Assembly: GCF_014857925.1 (NCBI RefSeq)
Contig: NZ_JACYVZ010000024.1
Span: 1 to 38,234 of the forward strand
Reading direction: 5' to 3'
Length of the DNA: 38,234 nt
Source of the DNA: Cysteiniphilum marinum
GTDB taxonomy: Bacteria; Pseudomonadota; Gammaproteobacteria; Francisellales; Francisellaceae
Below, in pieces: positions 1 to 7,956 of this stretch. Numbering within the stretch: the stretch's first letter is position 1; every line of letters begins with the position of its first letter. Under the pieces are notes generated by a model, which was not told the origin of the DNA, did not search any database, and was given only the letters and a program-made list of their open reading frames with translations. Position numbers and translations under genes: made by a program.

Positions 1-132
1 GAAAGCTGTTAAAAACAATTTATTTAACACTTAAAAATAATTGGGTTTTTGAAGATTTCCCCAACTATGTTTTGAGAAAAAATTAAACATTTAACCAACT
101 GAAGAGTTGAAAATTAACATAGGAGAAATACT

Positions 133-699
133 ATGAGTATTCATAAACTTACCTCACTAACTTTATGCTTTGGTTTGATTGGTTTTGCAAGCCAAGCTTC
201 TGCATTCACGGATCAAGATGCGGCAATTACTGCAACTGAAGCAATCGCTGAATCATGCTCTCTAAGTGCAGGCACCGAGGGTTTGACTCAAACCATCTTA
301 GAAACGGGTGGAGGTGACCAAACCGCTGTTTTTGGCACATTTACCACTTCATGTAACTCTGCCTCTGGCTTTACCTATGCGATCAAAAATGATGATGATA
401 CTTGTGCTTTTGTTAATGGTTCAAGTACTGTGCCTTGGAGCTTTACGACAGGAACAGGAACCGCAGCTACTTTCTTAGGCACACCTTCTGGCACAATACA
501 AAATAGTGCAACCCTTTCAGTGTCAGACCAATGTCCTGATGATACAGGCGGATATATCTCAATCCATAGTGTCTCTGCAGGAGTCGTCTATAATGCTGTT
601 TCGATTGACTTAAAACCTGATGTCTCAGGTGTAGGTGCAGGTAACTTACTTGAAGGAACTTACGCAGATAGTGTGACACTTAGATTATCTGATGTTTAG
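133..699 (+). CDS. Secreted four-cysteine beta-rich protein, spore-coat-U/fimbrial-subunit-like (tentative)
   Basis: No firm family is recognised. The 188-residue product starts with a clear Sec signal peptide (hydrophobic core about residues 7-19, likely cleavage after ASA at 24), so the mature protein is exported. The mature part is rich in Ser, Thr, Gly and Asp, has four cysteines (C42, C74, C91, C134) able to form two disulfides, and ends in EGTYADSVTLRLSDV. That ending resembles the last strand of SCPU/Csu-type pilin-like subunits (a short E/AGTYxDxVxxxL pattern). The start is supported by a strong ribosome site, TAGGAGAAA, just upstream of ATG, and the leader holds a small hairpin (CAACT-GAAG-AGTTG, 96-109). 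It is followed after 2 bases by a paralogue and then by a third small secreted protein. No chaperone or usher is visible, but the window begins just upstream. Export is well supported; the fimbrial-type fold is inference. Confidence 0.7.
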   Translation: MSIHKLTSLTLCFGLIGFASQASAFTDQDAAITATEAIAESCSLSAGTEGLTQTILETGGGDQTAVFGTFTTSCNSASGFTYAIKNDDDTCAFVNGSSTVPWSFTTGTGTAATFLGTPSGTIQNSATLSVSDQCPDDTGGYISIHSVSAGVVYNAVSIDLKPDVSGVGAGNLLEGTYADSVTLRLSDV

Positions 700-701
700 T
701 C

Positions 702-1181
702 ATGTATTGTTGCTGGGCTAGGTTATTGTTAAGCTTAACTATCTTGCTTGGGATGAATAATGCCAAGCTATTACACGCTTCTTTTAGCAATCAAGATGCA
801 AAAACCACTGCCTATGCCTACATAACGGAACAGTGCTCTATTTGGCATCAAACGTTTGGCCCAAGCAACTTAGCATCCTCTTGTAATTCTAGCTCTGGAT
901 TTATCTATCAAATTAAAGACTTTGATCATATATGCGAGCTGCTAATGAATGAAATTAATATACAAAAAGCTAATGCCTTTTTTGATGAGAATAAAGATGA
1001 AGTTTATGCTCATGATGAAACATTACTAAACTTACAGCATTTATGCCTACAAGATCATGCGACATTTAATGATCTACAAAAGGTATCTGCAAACCGAGTA
1101 TATAATCAAGTACCCATCAAGTTAAATACCCCACAAGATATAAAGTCTAAACCACTTATTATTCGTTTAACCGATATTTAG
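702..1181 (+). CDS. Secreted paralogue of the preceding four-cysteine protein
   Basis: This 159-residue protein is a diverged tandem copy of the gene before it. Shared landmarks in the same order are FxxQDA after the signal peptide, C45, SCNSxSGFxYxIKxxD around C61, C78, C115, a VSAxxVYNxVxIxL stretch, and a C-terminal xLRLSD-like end (here IIRLTDI). The N-terminus is hydrophobic (about residues 7-17) and fits a signal peptide ending near HA at 25-26. The start lies 2 bases after the previous stop and has no good ribosome site, so translation is probably coupled; ATG at residue 18 is a weaker alternative. It lacks the Gly/Thr-rich middle of its neighbour and is 29 residues shorter. Function unknown, presumably an envelope or surface subunit. 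Confidence 0.65.
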   Translation: MYCCWARLLLSLTILLGMNNAKLLHASFSNQDAKTTAYAYITEQCSIWHQTFGPSNLASSCNSSSGFIYQIKDFDHICELLMNEINIQKANAFFDENKDEVYAHDETLLNLQHLCLQDHATFNDLQKVSANRVYNQVPIKLNTPQDIKSKPLIIRLTDI

Positions 1182-1194
1182 AGCCTATAAATCT

Positions 1195-1647
1195 ATGAGA
1201 AAAACTTACTTCTTATTTTTACTGATCACATTGTATGGATCAACCATAAGCTGCACTTTATCTTTGCATGGTGGTGGGACACTCACCACTAACAATTTAA
1301 GTTTTGGTGTTACTGATAATGCCTCTATTTTTGGCTATGCACAAGTCAACTGCCCTGAGGGCGAAGGGTATTCTCTTGAAGTTAAGACAATCAATGGTTA
1401 TAAGTTTATAAATACGTTAAACGCAAGTATTTATGTTAATTATAGTGTTAAAGTTAATGGTATATCCGTTACTGACTTAACACCAAATCAATACTTTCTT
1501 GTACATACTGAACCTGCTGACCCACTAGGTGAGCCAACACAAAAAAACTATACGGCTACTGTAACCTTTACAGGCTTAGGTTTACATAATATTTCTGAAG
1601 GCAGTTATAGTGATACATTCCACTTCAGAATTAGTCCCTTAAATTAA
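1195..1647 (+). CDS. Small secreted beta-rich protein, possible fimbrial-type subunit
   Basis: The 150-residue product has an N-terminal hydrophobic segment (about residues 4-17) followed by ISCTLSLHGGG, so it is exported, possibly with cleavage just before or after C20. The mature part looks like a beta-sandwich: alternating hydrophobic residues, a central Cys (C54), and the C-terminal pattern ISEGSYSDTFHFRISPLN. That pattern parallels the EGTYADSVTLRLS end of the first gene in this cluster and the C-terminal strand of SCPU/fimbrial subunits. It starts 13 bases after the preceding stop and probably belongs to the same transcript. Its stop codon directly abuts the stop of the convergent mutL with no base between. 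Exact family not recognised. Confidence 0.6.
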   Translation: MRKTYFLFLLITLYGSTISCTLSLHGGGTLTTNNLSFGVTDNASIFGYAQVNCPEGEGYSLEVKTINGYKFINTLNASIYVNYSVKVNGISVTDLTPNQYFLVHTEPADPLGEPTQKNYTATVTFTGLGLHNISEGSYSDTFHFRISPLN

Positions 1648-3603
1648 TCATTTCCCTCGCATAAAAAGCTTATCCAAATCATTGACTGTCATTTTCACCC
1701 AAGTTGGGCGCCCATGATTGCATTGATCTGCTCTTGCTGTTTGCTCCATATCGCGTAACAATTGATTCATTTCCTCAACGGTAATTTGATCATGTGCGCG
1801 CACGGCTTTGTGACATGACATCGTTGCTAGGATTGCATGTATATAATCATCCATTGGCTTGGCTTTACCACTGACCTTAAGGCTATTAGCAATTTCCATG
1901 ACTAGATTTTCAATATGATTATTCTTTAAATAAATGGGGATTGCACGAATCACTAAGGTTTTCTCACCAAGTGCTGAGTATTCAAATCCCAATTTATGAA
2001 GAAGTGCTTCATGCGCATCTAATACATCAAGCAATACAGGACTTATCTCAAAGGTTAAAGGTAACAACAGTACTTGTGATACAGCTTCATGATTTGCCCA
2101 TAGCGCTTTTACCTTCTCATATAATACCCGCTCATGTGCGGCATGCATATCAACAATAATCAGACCATCTTCCGTTTGTGACAAAATAAAAATGCCATGC
2201 ACTTGTGCTAAGGCAAAACCCAATGGATAGGTTTTGGCCTCTTTTACAGGTGTTGCTTTTGTTGTTATTTCTGGCATTGTGACATTTTGATCCAACGTTG
2301 TTTCTGTTGCCTCATCTATTACCAACGGCATCGCTAATTGCGTGGCATCCTGCCATTTATCTTGAAGGGTTTGTGCTTTTATTTCATTGTGAATATCACT
2401 GGGATTTTCAGGATATTGATTTTCATCTTTCTGATTGATCAACTGCTCATATAACGCCATATCGTTGCGATGATCAGATCTTGATAGATCAGCATATTGA
2501 GTTTTATCACGCCAATTTTGATTTAGCGAGACGGAAGGCTTATCTGGCATACTAAATGTCAATGCATCAACGTCATTTTCAACTTCAGATGACTCTGGCA
2601 ATTGTGGCTTAGTATCTGCCAAAGCATGATGAATTTTGGCAAAAAGGAAGTCGTGCACTAAACGTGATTCGCGAAAACGCACTTCATGTTTCGTTGGATG
2701 CACATTGACATCCACTGCATGTGGGTCAATATTAAAAAACAAGATAAACGCTGGATATCGTTGGTGATGCAACACATCTTTATAGGCTTGCTTTATCGCA
2801 TGCGCGATAAGCTTATCTTTTATAATTCGCCCATTGACATAAAAATACTGTAAATCAGCACGTGACTTTGAAAACTGCGGTTTAGCAACCCAACCATATA
2901 ATTGAAGCCCCATAGCTTCAGCTTCAATCAACAAGGCATTATCAATAAACTCATCACCACAAATATCCGCAATACGCTGTTGCTGTTTTTGCGGTGTATC
3001 TGCCACGGGATATGATTTCACCTCTTTACCATTATGCCAAACAGTCAACGCAACATTGAAGTGACAAAGCATAAACTTTTTCAATAGCTCATCAATATGC
3101 ACATATTCAGTACGTTCGGCCTTTAAAAATTTGCGTCTTGCGGGTGTGTTATAAAAAACTTCAGCCACTTCAATCGTCGTTCCAATCGGATGAGATGCAG
3201 GTATTAGTTCATTACCTAATTGATTATCCACACGCCATGCATGTTCATCTTGCGCTGTTTTTGAGGTGATCTTCACTTTAGCAATCGAGCCAATACTTGC
3301 TAGCGCCTCGCCTCTAAAGCCCATGCTATCAATTGCTTCAAGCTCTGCTAATGAATATATCTTGCTGGTTGCATGCGGCATTAAGGTTAATGGCAAGTCA
3401 TCTTTTTCAATGCCCGAACCATTATCACGTATCAAGATTTTTTCTTTACCACCATGCTCAAGCTCTAATGTAATCTCAGTTGCGCCAGCATCTAGTGCAT
3501 TTTCAAATAATTCTTTGACAATCGAAGAAGGTCTTTCAACCACCTCGCCTGCTGCAATCTGGTTGGCTAGTTCAGTGGATAAGACTTTAATTCGCCTACT
3601 CAT
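1648..3603 (-). CDS. mutL: DNA mismatch repair protein MutL, with C-terminal endonuclease motif
   Basis: MutL links mismatch recognition by MutS to strand incision. The N-terminal GHKL ATPase is complete: ELFENALDAGA (31-41, motif I), IRDNGSGI (58-65, motif II), ATSKI (78-82) and GFRGEAL (95-101, motif III). The C-terminal dimerisation domain carries DMHAAHERVLYE (485-496), which fits the metal-binding DQHA(X)2E(X)4E nuclease motif, plus SCHKA (C597) and CNHGRP (C628). This is the MutL type that nicks DNA itself and is known from bacteria without MutH, unlike the E. coli protein. Residues 330-450 form the low-complexity linker. The 651-residue length is normal. Its start overlaps the end of coaBC by 8 bases, so the two are probably cotranscribed; its stop touches the stop of the convergent gene at 1647. 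Confidence 0.97.
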   Translation of the reverse strand: MSRRIKVLSTELANQIAAGEVVERPSSIVKELFENALDAGATEITLELEHGGKEKILIRDNGSGIEKDDLPLTLMPHATSKIYSLAELEAIDSMGFRGEALASIGSIAKVKITSKTAQDEHAWRVDNQLGNELIPASHPIGTTIEVAEVFYNTPARRKFLKAERTEYVHIDELLKKFMLCHFNVALTVWHNGKEVKSYPVADTPQKQQQRIADICGDEFIDNALLIEAEAMGLQLYGWVAKPQFSKSRADLQYFYVNGRIIKDKLIAHAIKQAYKDVLHHQRYPAFILFFNIDPHAVDVNVHPTKHEVRFRESRLVHDFLFAKIHHALADTKPQLPESSEVENDVDALTFSMPDKPSVSLNQNWRDKTQYADLSRSDHRNDMALYEQLINQKDENQYPENPSDIHNEIKAQTLQDKWQDATQLAMPLVIDEATETTLDQNVTMPEITTKATPVKEAKTYPLGFALAQVHGIFILSQTEDGLIIVDMHAAHERVLYEKVKALWANHEAVSQVLLLPLTFEISPVLLDVLDAHEALLHKLGFEYSALGEKTLVIRAIPIYLKNNHIENLVMEIANSLKVSGKAKPMDDYIHAILATMSCHKAVRAHDQITVEEMNQLLRDMEQTARADQCNHGRPTWVKMTVNDLDKLFMRGK

Positions 3604-4813
3604 AATTTAATTCCGTTTGAATTTCTTTCTTTATGACGTTTTCATTTAGATAGCTGGCAATCTGATCGGCAATATCACGCTTTGATGCTAACGGTAATGT
3701 TAATACTTGCTCATGCCGCTTATTAAAGAGTTGCACTTTATTGTGATCACTATAAAAAGGGAACCCGTTATCTGTATTGACTTGATTTAATATTAAGAAA
3801 TCAAGATTCTTGCGTTCAATTTTAGCTAGCGCGTGCTCTTGCGCATTATGCGTCTCTGCGGCGAAACCAACACAACACGGCCTGTTTTTTGTCAAGCTTG
3901 CAACACTTGCCAAAATATCTTTATTCTTAACCAACTTCAAAGTTAACTCATCACCTTCATCTGTCTTTTTAATTTTCTCAACAGCACAAACCTGTGGGCG
4001 ATAATCAGCAACTGCAGCCGCAGCAATAAATAGATCTGCTGTTTTCACCTTCTCAAGCACTGCATCATGCATTGCACCAGCACTTTTCACCTCAACAACA
4101 TCACAATTTTGAGGAGCTATTAATTGAGTAGGGCCTGAAATTAAACTCACATCCCAACCGATATTAATAAAAGCTTCAGCTAATGCATAGCCCATTTTAC
4201 CTGAGCTATGGTTTGATAAATAACGCACAGGATCCAATGCCTCAACAGTGGGGCCGGCAGTAATCACAACATGTTTATCCGTTTTTGTTTTGGGCTTTAA
4301 TATATGCTTTACAATCGTTTCAGGCTCCATTAAACGTCCATCACCAATATCACCACAAGCTTGCTCACCAGCATCCGGTGGCAAAATGATAAATTCTCGA
4401 TTTTTCAAATGATGTATATTTGCTTGAACGGCAGGGTTCTGCCACATAATAACATTCATTGCTGGTGCTATAAATATGGGTTTATCCGTTGCAAGAATCA
4501 CATTGCCCAGTAAGTCATCCGCCAACCCTAATGCTAACTTGGCAATGGTATTAGCAGATGCAGGTGCTATCACTATACAGTCTGCCCAGCGCGCAAGTTC
4601 GATATGCTCAATTGGATGATCGGTATATGCGAATAAATCATCATAGACTTTATGTTGTGACAATGCCTCAAAACTTAAACTTGTAACAAAGGCTTTAGCT
4701 GATTCAGTTAATAGTACTTTAACTTCACAGTTCACTTTGACTAAAAGCCTTGTTAATTCCAGTGCTTTATACGCTGCGATACTGCCTGTGACACACAATA
4801 AAATTCTTTTCAT
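3596..4813 (-). CDS. coaBC: Bifunctional phosphopantothenoylcysteine decarboxylase/phosphopantothenate-cysteine ligase
   Basis: This cytosolic enzyme makes 4'-phosphopantetheine for coenzyme A in two steps: CTP-dependent joining of cysteine to 4'-phosphopantothenate (CoaB) and FMN-dependent decarboxylation (CoaC). The N-terminal flavoprotein half shows GSIAAYKA (10-17), catalytic H70 in EHIELARWAD, PAMNVIMW (117-124) and the ACGD loop with C153. The C-terminal ligase half begins near residue 180 with VVITAGPT and shows DPVRYLSNHSSGKMG and a KNKDIL segment. At 405 residues it matches the family. The gene overlaps mutL by 8 bases downstream. About 40 bases upstream of the start lies a TATAGT box that is part of a dispersed repeat (4855-4889). 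Confidence 0.97.
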   Translation of the reverse strand: MKRILLCVTGSIAAYKALELTRLLVKVNCEVKVLLTESAKAFVTSLSFEALSQHKVYDDLFAYTDHPIEHIELARWADCIVIAPASANTIAKLALGLADDLLGNVILATDKPIFIAPAMNVIMWQNPAVQANIHHLKNREFIILPPDAGEQACGDIGDGRLMEPETIVKHILKPKTKTDKHVVITAGPTVEALDPVRYLSNHSSGKMGYALAEAFINIGWDVSLISGPTQLIAPQNCDVVEVKSAGAMHDAVLEKVKTADLFIAAAAVADYRPQVCAVEKIKKTDEGDELTLKLVKNKDILASVASLTKNRPCCVGFAAETHNAQEHALAKIERKNLDFLILNQVNTDNGFPFYSDHNKVQLFNKRHEQVLTLPLASKRDIADQIASYLNENVIKKEIQTELNYE

Positions 4814-4854
4814 TATTTATAATTAAAAATTCCTAAAATATTGCCGTCCATACT

Positions 4855-4889
4855 ATACCCATCACAAATCATTTTACAGATTTTTTTGC
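4855..4889 (-). repeat. Dispersed CATTTTACAG element, copy 1 (upstream of coaBC)
   Basis: On the + strand it reads TATACC, a variable stretch, then CAAATCATTTTACAG and a T-rich end. Close relatives lie at 11895-11929 and 34848-34881. Read on the - strand it ends in a -10-like TATAGT (complement of 4853-4858) about 40 bases before the coaBC start, with a weak CTGTAA 17 bases further up that could serve as a -35. It may supply or border the coaBC promoter. The rest of the 324-base gap between coaBC and rpmE holds the rpmE terminator (5071-5098) and no convincing gene. Confidence 0.55.
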
Positions 4890-5070
4890 TTGGCACCTAA
4901 CCTTGAAATTCTTCAAGCATGTTTTGGCATTAATATCTTTTGGTGTTGGCTGATCATTATAAATCGTCTCTACTATCTTGTTGTATGCTCACATATAACG
5001 ATTATATTATAGTTTTGTACTTGAGTTTTTTCATTGACAACTATCACTGTTATTTCATCCCTTTGGATAT

Positions 5071-5098
5071 AAAAAAAGCGCCCTTAGGCGCCCTTTTT
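5071..5098 (-). terminator. Rho-independent terminator of rpmE
   Basis: A GC-rich hairpin, GCGCC (5078-5082) and GGCGC (5087-5091) around a 4-base loop, stands in AT-rich sequence about 40 bases past the rpmE stop. On the - strand it is followed by a run of seven T. The A-run and T-run on both sides mean it could act in both directions, but no + strand gene ends just before it. Confidence 0.85.
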
Positions 5099-5137
5099 AT
5101 TATCAAAATCGCCCACCAAAGTAAGCAATGCTACAAC

Positions 5138-5356
5138 TTATAGTTTACGAGACTTTAAGTTGCCAAAACGTTTCTGGAAGCTATCAACACGTCCAGCTGT
5201 ATCAACCACACGTTGCTTACCAGTGTAAAATGGATGGCACATTGAGCACACATCTAATTGAATATCTTGGCTCTTTGTAGAGCGTGTTTCAAATTTATTG
5301 CCACAGCTACAGCTTACTGAAACTTTTTCATACTTTGGTTGAATATCTAAATTCAT
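5138..5356 (-). CDS. rpmE: 50S ribosomal protein L31 (zinc-binding type)
   Basis: A 72-residue L31 with the zinc ribbon intact: SCSCGN near the N-terminus and the CSMC pair before HPFYTGKQ. This is the cysteine-containing C+ form, expected to be the main L31 when zinc is available. The chosen start gives [10 protein letters not shown], which aligns exactly with the usual MKxDIHPKYE. It also lies 9 bases after AGAGG, whereas the ATG two codons earlier (5362) is only 3 bases from it. The gene is monocistronic with its own terminator at 5071-5098. Confidence 0.96.
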   Translation of the reverse strand: MNLDIQPKYEKVSVSCSCGNKFETRSTKSQDIQLDVCSMCHPFYTGKQRVVDTAGRVDSFQKRFGNLKSRKL

Positions 5357-5491
5357 CTTCATTTACCTCTTTAAATATATTCTTGCCGCCACCTAAGCCC
5401 ATCTTAAGCACCGCAGAATGAAAACGCTGCACATCATAGCGCAAAGCATATCATCTCTCAAGCTTTTAGCTCGATTAAATTGACGAATTCA

Positions 5492-6229
5492 CTAATTCGA
5501 TGAAATGTACTTTTCACGACGTACACGCTTAGCATCAAAACCACTATCTGTTAATAGGGCAAATGCATCATCAATCATATTTGGGTTACCACATAGGTAA
5601 ACAACATCTTCCTCAGGGATTAAATCCAACTGATCAAAGACATGCTGCACATAGCCTTTTTGCTCATCAGTGGCTAAAGCTTCTTGCTCACGAGACAAAC
5701 AAGCCTTGAAGTTTAGAGAATTTATTTTGTCGGCATACTGACGGAAGTCTTCTGCATAAATCGCATCCGCCTTATACTGCACCCCCAATAAGATATGAAC
5801 TTCTTTTACATCTTCAGCTAAAACTTTTTCAATCGTTGGCAACATCGCACGATAGGGCGCAATACCTGTGCCAGTACCCACCAAAATAAGCTTACGGATT
5901 TTCTCACCATCTTTTAATACTAGGCGCCCTGCAGGCCCCATGGCATTGAACTTATCACCGACACTCATATTAAATAAATGCTCAGAAGCAATTCCACCAT
6001 CAACATAAGAAATGGCAATTTCAATCAAATCTGTATCTTCAGGAATACTTGCGACACTGTAACTACGGCGTCTTACTTTGCCATCTTCATGATCAAATAA
6101 GAAGGTAATAAACTGCCCAGGAACAAAGTTAAATGCACTGCCATCTGCTTTTTTAAACGTTAAGTGCTTAACATTAGGTGCAATCTGTTTTGATTCAACC
6201 AACTCTGCTTCAAATTTTTCAATTGCCAT
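5492..6229 (-). CDS. fpr: Ferredoxin/flavodoxin-NADP(+) reductase family flavoprotein
   Basis: The product transfers electrons between NADPH and ferredoxin or flavodoxin through FAD. The FAD-binding barrel shows PGQFITFLF and RRRSYSVAS (the RxYS motif). The nucleotide domain shows GTGTGIAPYRAML, LLGVQYKADAIY, and YLCGNPNMIDDA near the C-terminus. The end VRREKYISSN resembles the short FAD-stacking tail of the bacterial subclass. The start used here gives MAIEKFEAELVES, which fits the family N-terminus; an ATG six codons upstream (6247) is also open and neither has a clear ribosome site. It stands alone between rpmE and maf, with a partial palindromic repeat at 6339-6391 in its upstream gap. 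Confidence 0.9.
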   Translation of the reverse strand: MAIEKFEAELVESKQIAPNVKHLTFKKADGSAFNFVPGQFITFLFDHEDGKVRRRSYSVASIPEDTDLIEIAISYVDGGIASEHLFNMSVGDKFNAMGPAGRLVLKDGEKIRKLILVGTGTGIAPYRAMLPTIEKVLAEDVKEVHILLGVQYKADAIYAEDFRQYADKINSLNFKACLSREQEALATDEQKGYVQHVFDQLDLIPEEDVVYLCGNPNMIDDAFALLTDSGFDAKRVRREKYISSN

Positions 6230-6338
6230 AAAATATAGAATGATCATTTATTAATAATGGGCAACAGTTTACGAGTGTTGTGATCAATAATCCATTACTT
6301 TGTATGTAATGATGTATAAATAAGTTGCATCAGCTAGT

Positions 6339-6391
6339 ACCTCTCCCCTTGTGGGATTTCTCGTGCAGCTTAAGCGGTATGGGTGAGGGGG
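6339..6391 (+). repeat. Partial ACCTCTCCCC...GGGTGAGGGG palindromic element
   Basis: This 53-base piece begins ACCTCTCCCCTTGTGGGA and ends GGGTGAGGGGG. It matches the right-hand end of the full element at 14293-14591, with a different sequence in the internal hairpin. The left half is missing here. It lies in the gap between fpr and maf. Confidence 0.7.
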
Positions 6392-6415
6392 AATTAAAAC
6401 GCAACTTACTCTTGA

Positions 6416-6985
6416 TTAATTACTATGCGGAAATGTAAATTTGGCTAAGACTTTTTTAACCTCTTTAACCGGCAAGCCAACGACATTGTCAAAGTCACCT
6501 TTTATCTCTTTGACAAAGCGCTGACCTATCCCTTGAATGGCGTAACCACCGGCTTTATCTTGAGGTTCATTCGTCTGCCAATAGGCTTTTATCTCTGCAT
6601 CAGTCAATGGCGCAAACAGTACATCGGTTATTCTATATTCATAATATACTGATTCGCCATCACCTACAGCAAAGCCAGTAATCACTTGATGCCAGCGCCC
6701 ACTTAACTTATGCATGTAGGCACAAAAAACCTTAAAATTTATCGGTTTTTGCAGTATTTCTTCATCAATCACAACGATGGTATCAGCAACTAAAACAGGT
6801 AGATCTAATCGCTTCATCTGTAACGCCGCCTTAAGCTTTGCCTTAACAACTCGCTCTAAATACTCCAACGGCTTTTCATTAGCTAATGAGGATTCATCAA
6901 TATCTACAGCAAACTGGCTAAACTCAATGGATTCACGACGCAGTAATTCTGCCCGCCTTGGTGATTGCGATGCTAAGTAAATCAT
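6416..6985 (-). CDS. maf: Maf-family nucleoside triphosphate pyrophosphatase (YhdE type, dTTP/UTP)
   Basis: This cytosolic house-cleaning enzyme hydrolyses non-canonical and some canonical NTPs to the monophosphate. The phosphate-binding signature ASQSPRRAELL (5-15) lies at the N-terminus, the catalytic Asp is D68 in VADTIVVID, and the IQGIGQRFVKEIKGDFDNVVGLP segment with conserved K and D follows. Length, 189 residues, is normal. The QGIGQRF signature is closer to the YhdE (dTTP/UTP) branch than to YceF (m7GTP). Its ATG directly follows the mlaA stop without a gap, so it is the second gene of an mlaA-maf transcript. Confidence 0.93.
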   Translation of the reverse strand: MIYLASQSPRRAELLRRESIEFSQFAVDIDESSLANEKPLEYLERVVKAKLKAALQMKRLDLPVLVADTIVVIDEEILQKPINFKVFCAYMHKLSGRWHQVITGFAVGDGESVYYEYRITDVLFAPLTDAEIKAYWQTNEPQDKAGGYAIQGIGQRFVKEIKGDFDNVVGLPVKEVKKVLAKFTFPHSN

Positions 6986-7741
6986 TTAGTTACTCGGTTG
7001 ATCAAGAATATCTAAAACTTCTGCATCACTATCAAAGTGTTGCGTTTTTGCATTGCCTTTTGCTTTAATCTGCAAAGTTTTATCCAAGTTGTAATCATGG
7101 TTTTGTAAATAAGCATTACGTGCCGCGACATACGGATCAATTGAACTATTCATTAATTTCTCATACAAAGATAGGTATTGAACACCTTCATTGGCCTTAT
7201 ACACACCATAAGCACTCCAACTTACAATTGGTGGTGCCACAGCGCTATAACTTAACGGGTTAAAGACAGTATCAACAAGATCCCCTGCAGAACCACCAAA
7301 GGTGTTAGGCCCTAAAATTGGCACAACGAAATAAGGGGAATAACGATATCCCCATTTCGCCATCGTGAAACCAAAATTTTGTACTCGACGCGGTAGCCCC
7401 ATATTTTTAGCAACATCAAATAAACCAAACACACCAAAGATGGTATTGGCAACAAAGCGCGCGGTATCACGCCATACATAGTCCAAATTCCATTGCAACA
7501 AGTCATTTGCAATGCGTCCAGGCTCTAGAACATTATTGTAGGCGTTATCAATGCCAAGTTGCACAGGATCGGGCACAACATAATCATAACCTTTTGCCAT
7601 TGGAATTAATGCATAGTCATATGTTACTTGGTTAAATTTAAAGACAGCGCGGTTATAGCCTTCCCAAGGATCTCGATCCTGCTGAGTAGCGCAACCACTT
7701 AAAACCACAACTGCTAAAAGAACAATTATTTTATATTTCAT
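6986..7741 (-). CDS. mlaA: Outer-membrane lipoprotein MlaA (VacJ), phospholipid asymmetry maintenance
   Basis: MlaA removes misplaced phospholipids from the outer leaflet of the outer membrane and hands them to MlaC. The lipobox LSGC (14-17) gives lipidation at C17. It is followed by the family core: DPWEGYNRAVFKFN, DYALIPMAKGY, NNVLEPGRIANDLLQ, RFVANTIFGVFGLFDVA and YFVVPILGPNTFGGSAGDLVD. Length, 251 residues, is typical. The other mla genes are not in this window. A candidate promoter lies at 7772-7801; the gap to the divergent efflux gene is 215 bases. Confidence 0.95.
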   Translation of the reverse strand: MKYKIIVLLAVVVLSGCATQQDRDPWEGYNRAVFKFNQVTYDYALIPMAKGYDYVVPDPVQLGIDNAYNNVLEPGRIANDLLQWNLDYVWRDTARFVANTIFGVFGLFDVAKNMGLPRRVQNFGFTMAKWGYRYSPYFVVPILGPNTFGGSAGDLVDTVFNPLSYSAVAPPIVSWSAYGVYKANEGVQYLSLYEKLMNSSIDPYVAARNAYLQNHDYNLDKTLQIKAKGNAKTQHFDSDAEVLDILDQPSN

Positions 7742-7771
7742 TTGTCATATATTTTTTTCCTATTGCAAAAG

Positions 7772-7801
7772 AGTATAGCGGATTTTTCAAAAAGACGTCA
7801 G
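7772..7801 (-). promoter_or_regulatory. Candidate sigma70 promoter for mlaA-maf
   Basis: On the - strand CTGACG and TATACT are 18 bases apart, with the -10 about 31 bases before the mlaA ATG. The -10 is near perfect and the -35 matches four of six consensus bases. Judged by eye only. Confidence 0.4.
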
Positions 7802-7878
7802 TAGTTGTTTAAACAAAAGCAAACATGCTTGTTACAAGCGTTAAGTTCAACAAATTGTGTTTTTTAATTAACACGCTC

Positions 7879-7903
7879 CATGCTATACAATCATGCTATA
7901 CAA
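7879..7903 (+). repeat. Tandem CATGCTATACAA in the promoter region of the efflux gene
   Basis: CATGCTATACAA occurs at 7879-7890 and again at 7892-7903, a 13-base period, 54 to 78 bases upstream of the efflux pump start. Each copy contains a TATACA box, so the pair may be duplicated -10 elements or a two-site operator. Confidence 0.5.
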
Positions 7904-7956
7904 CAAGAATAAAGCACTTTACAATAAAGTCTGATTTTTGATTTAAGCTAATACTA

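Noticed and set aside
4940-5143. 67-codon + strand frame upstream of rpmE
   Set aside because: It reads through the rpmE terminator hairpin and into the end of rpmE, and has no ribosome site.
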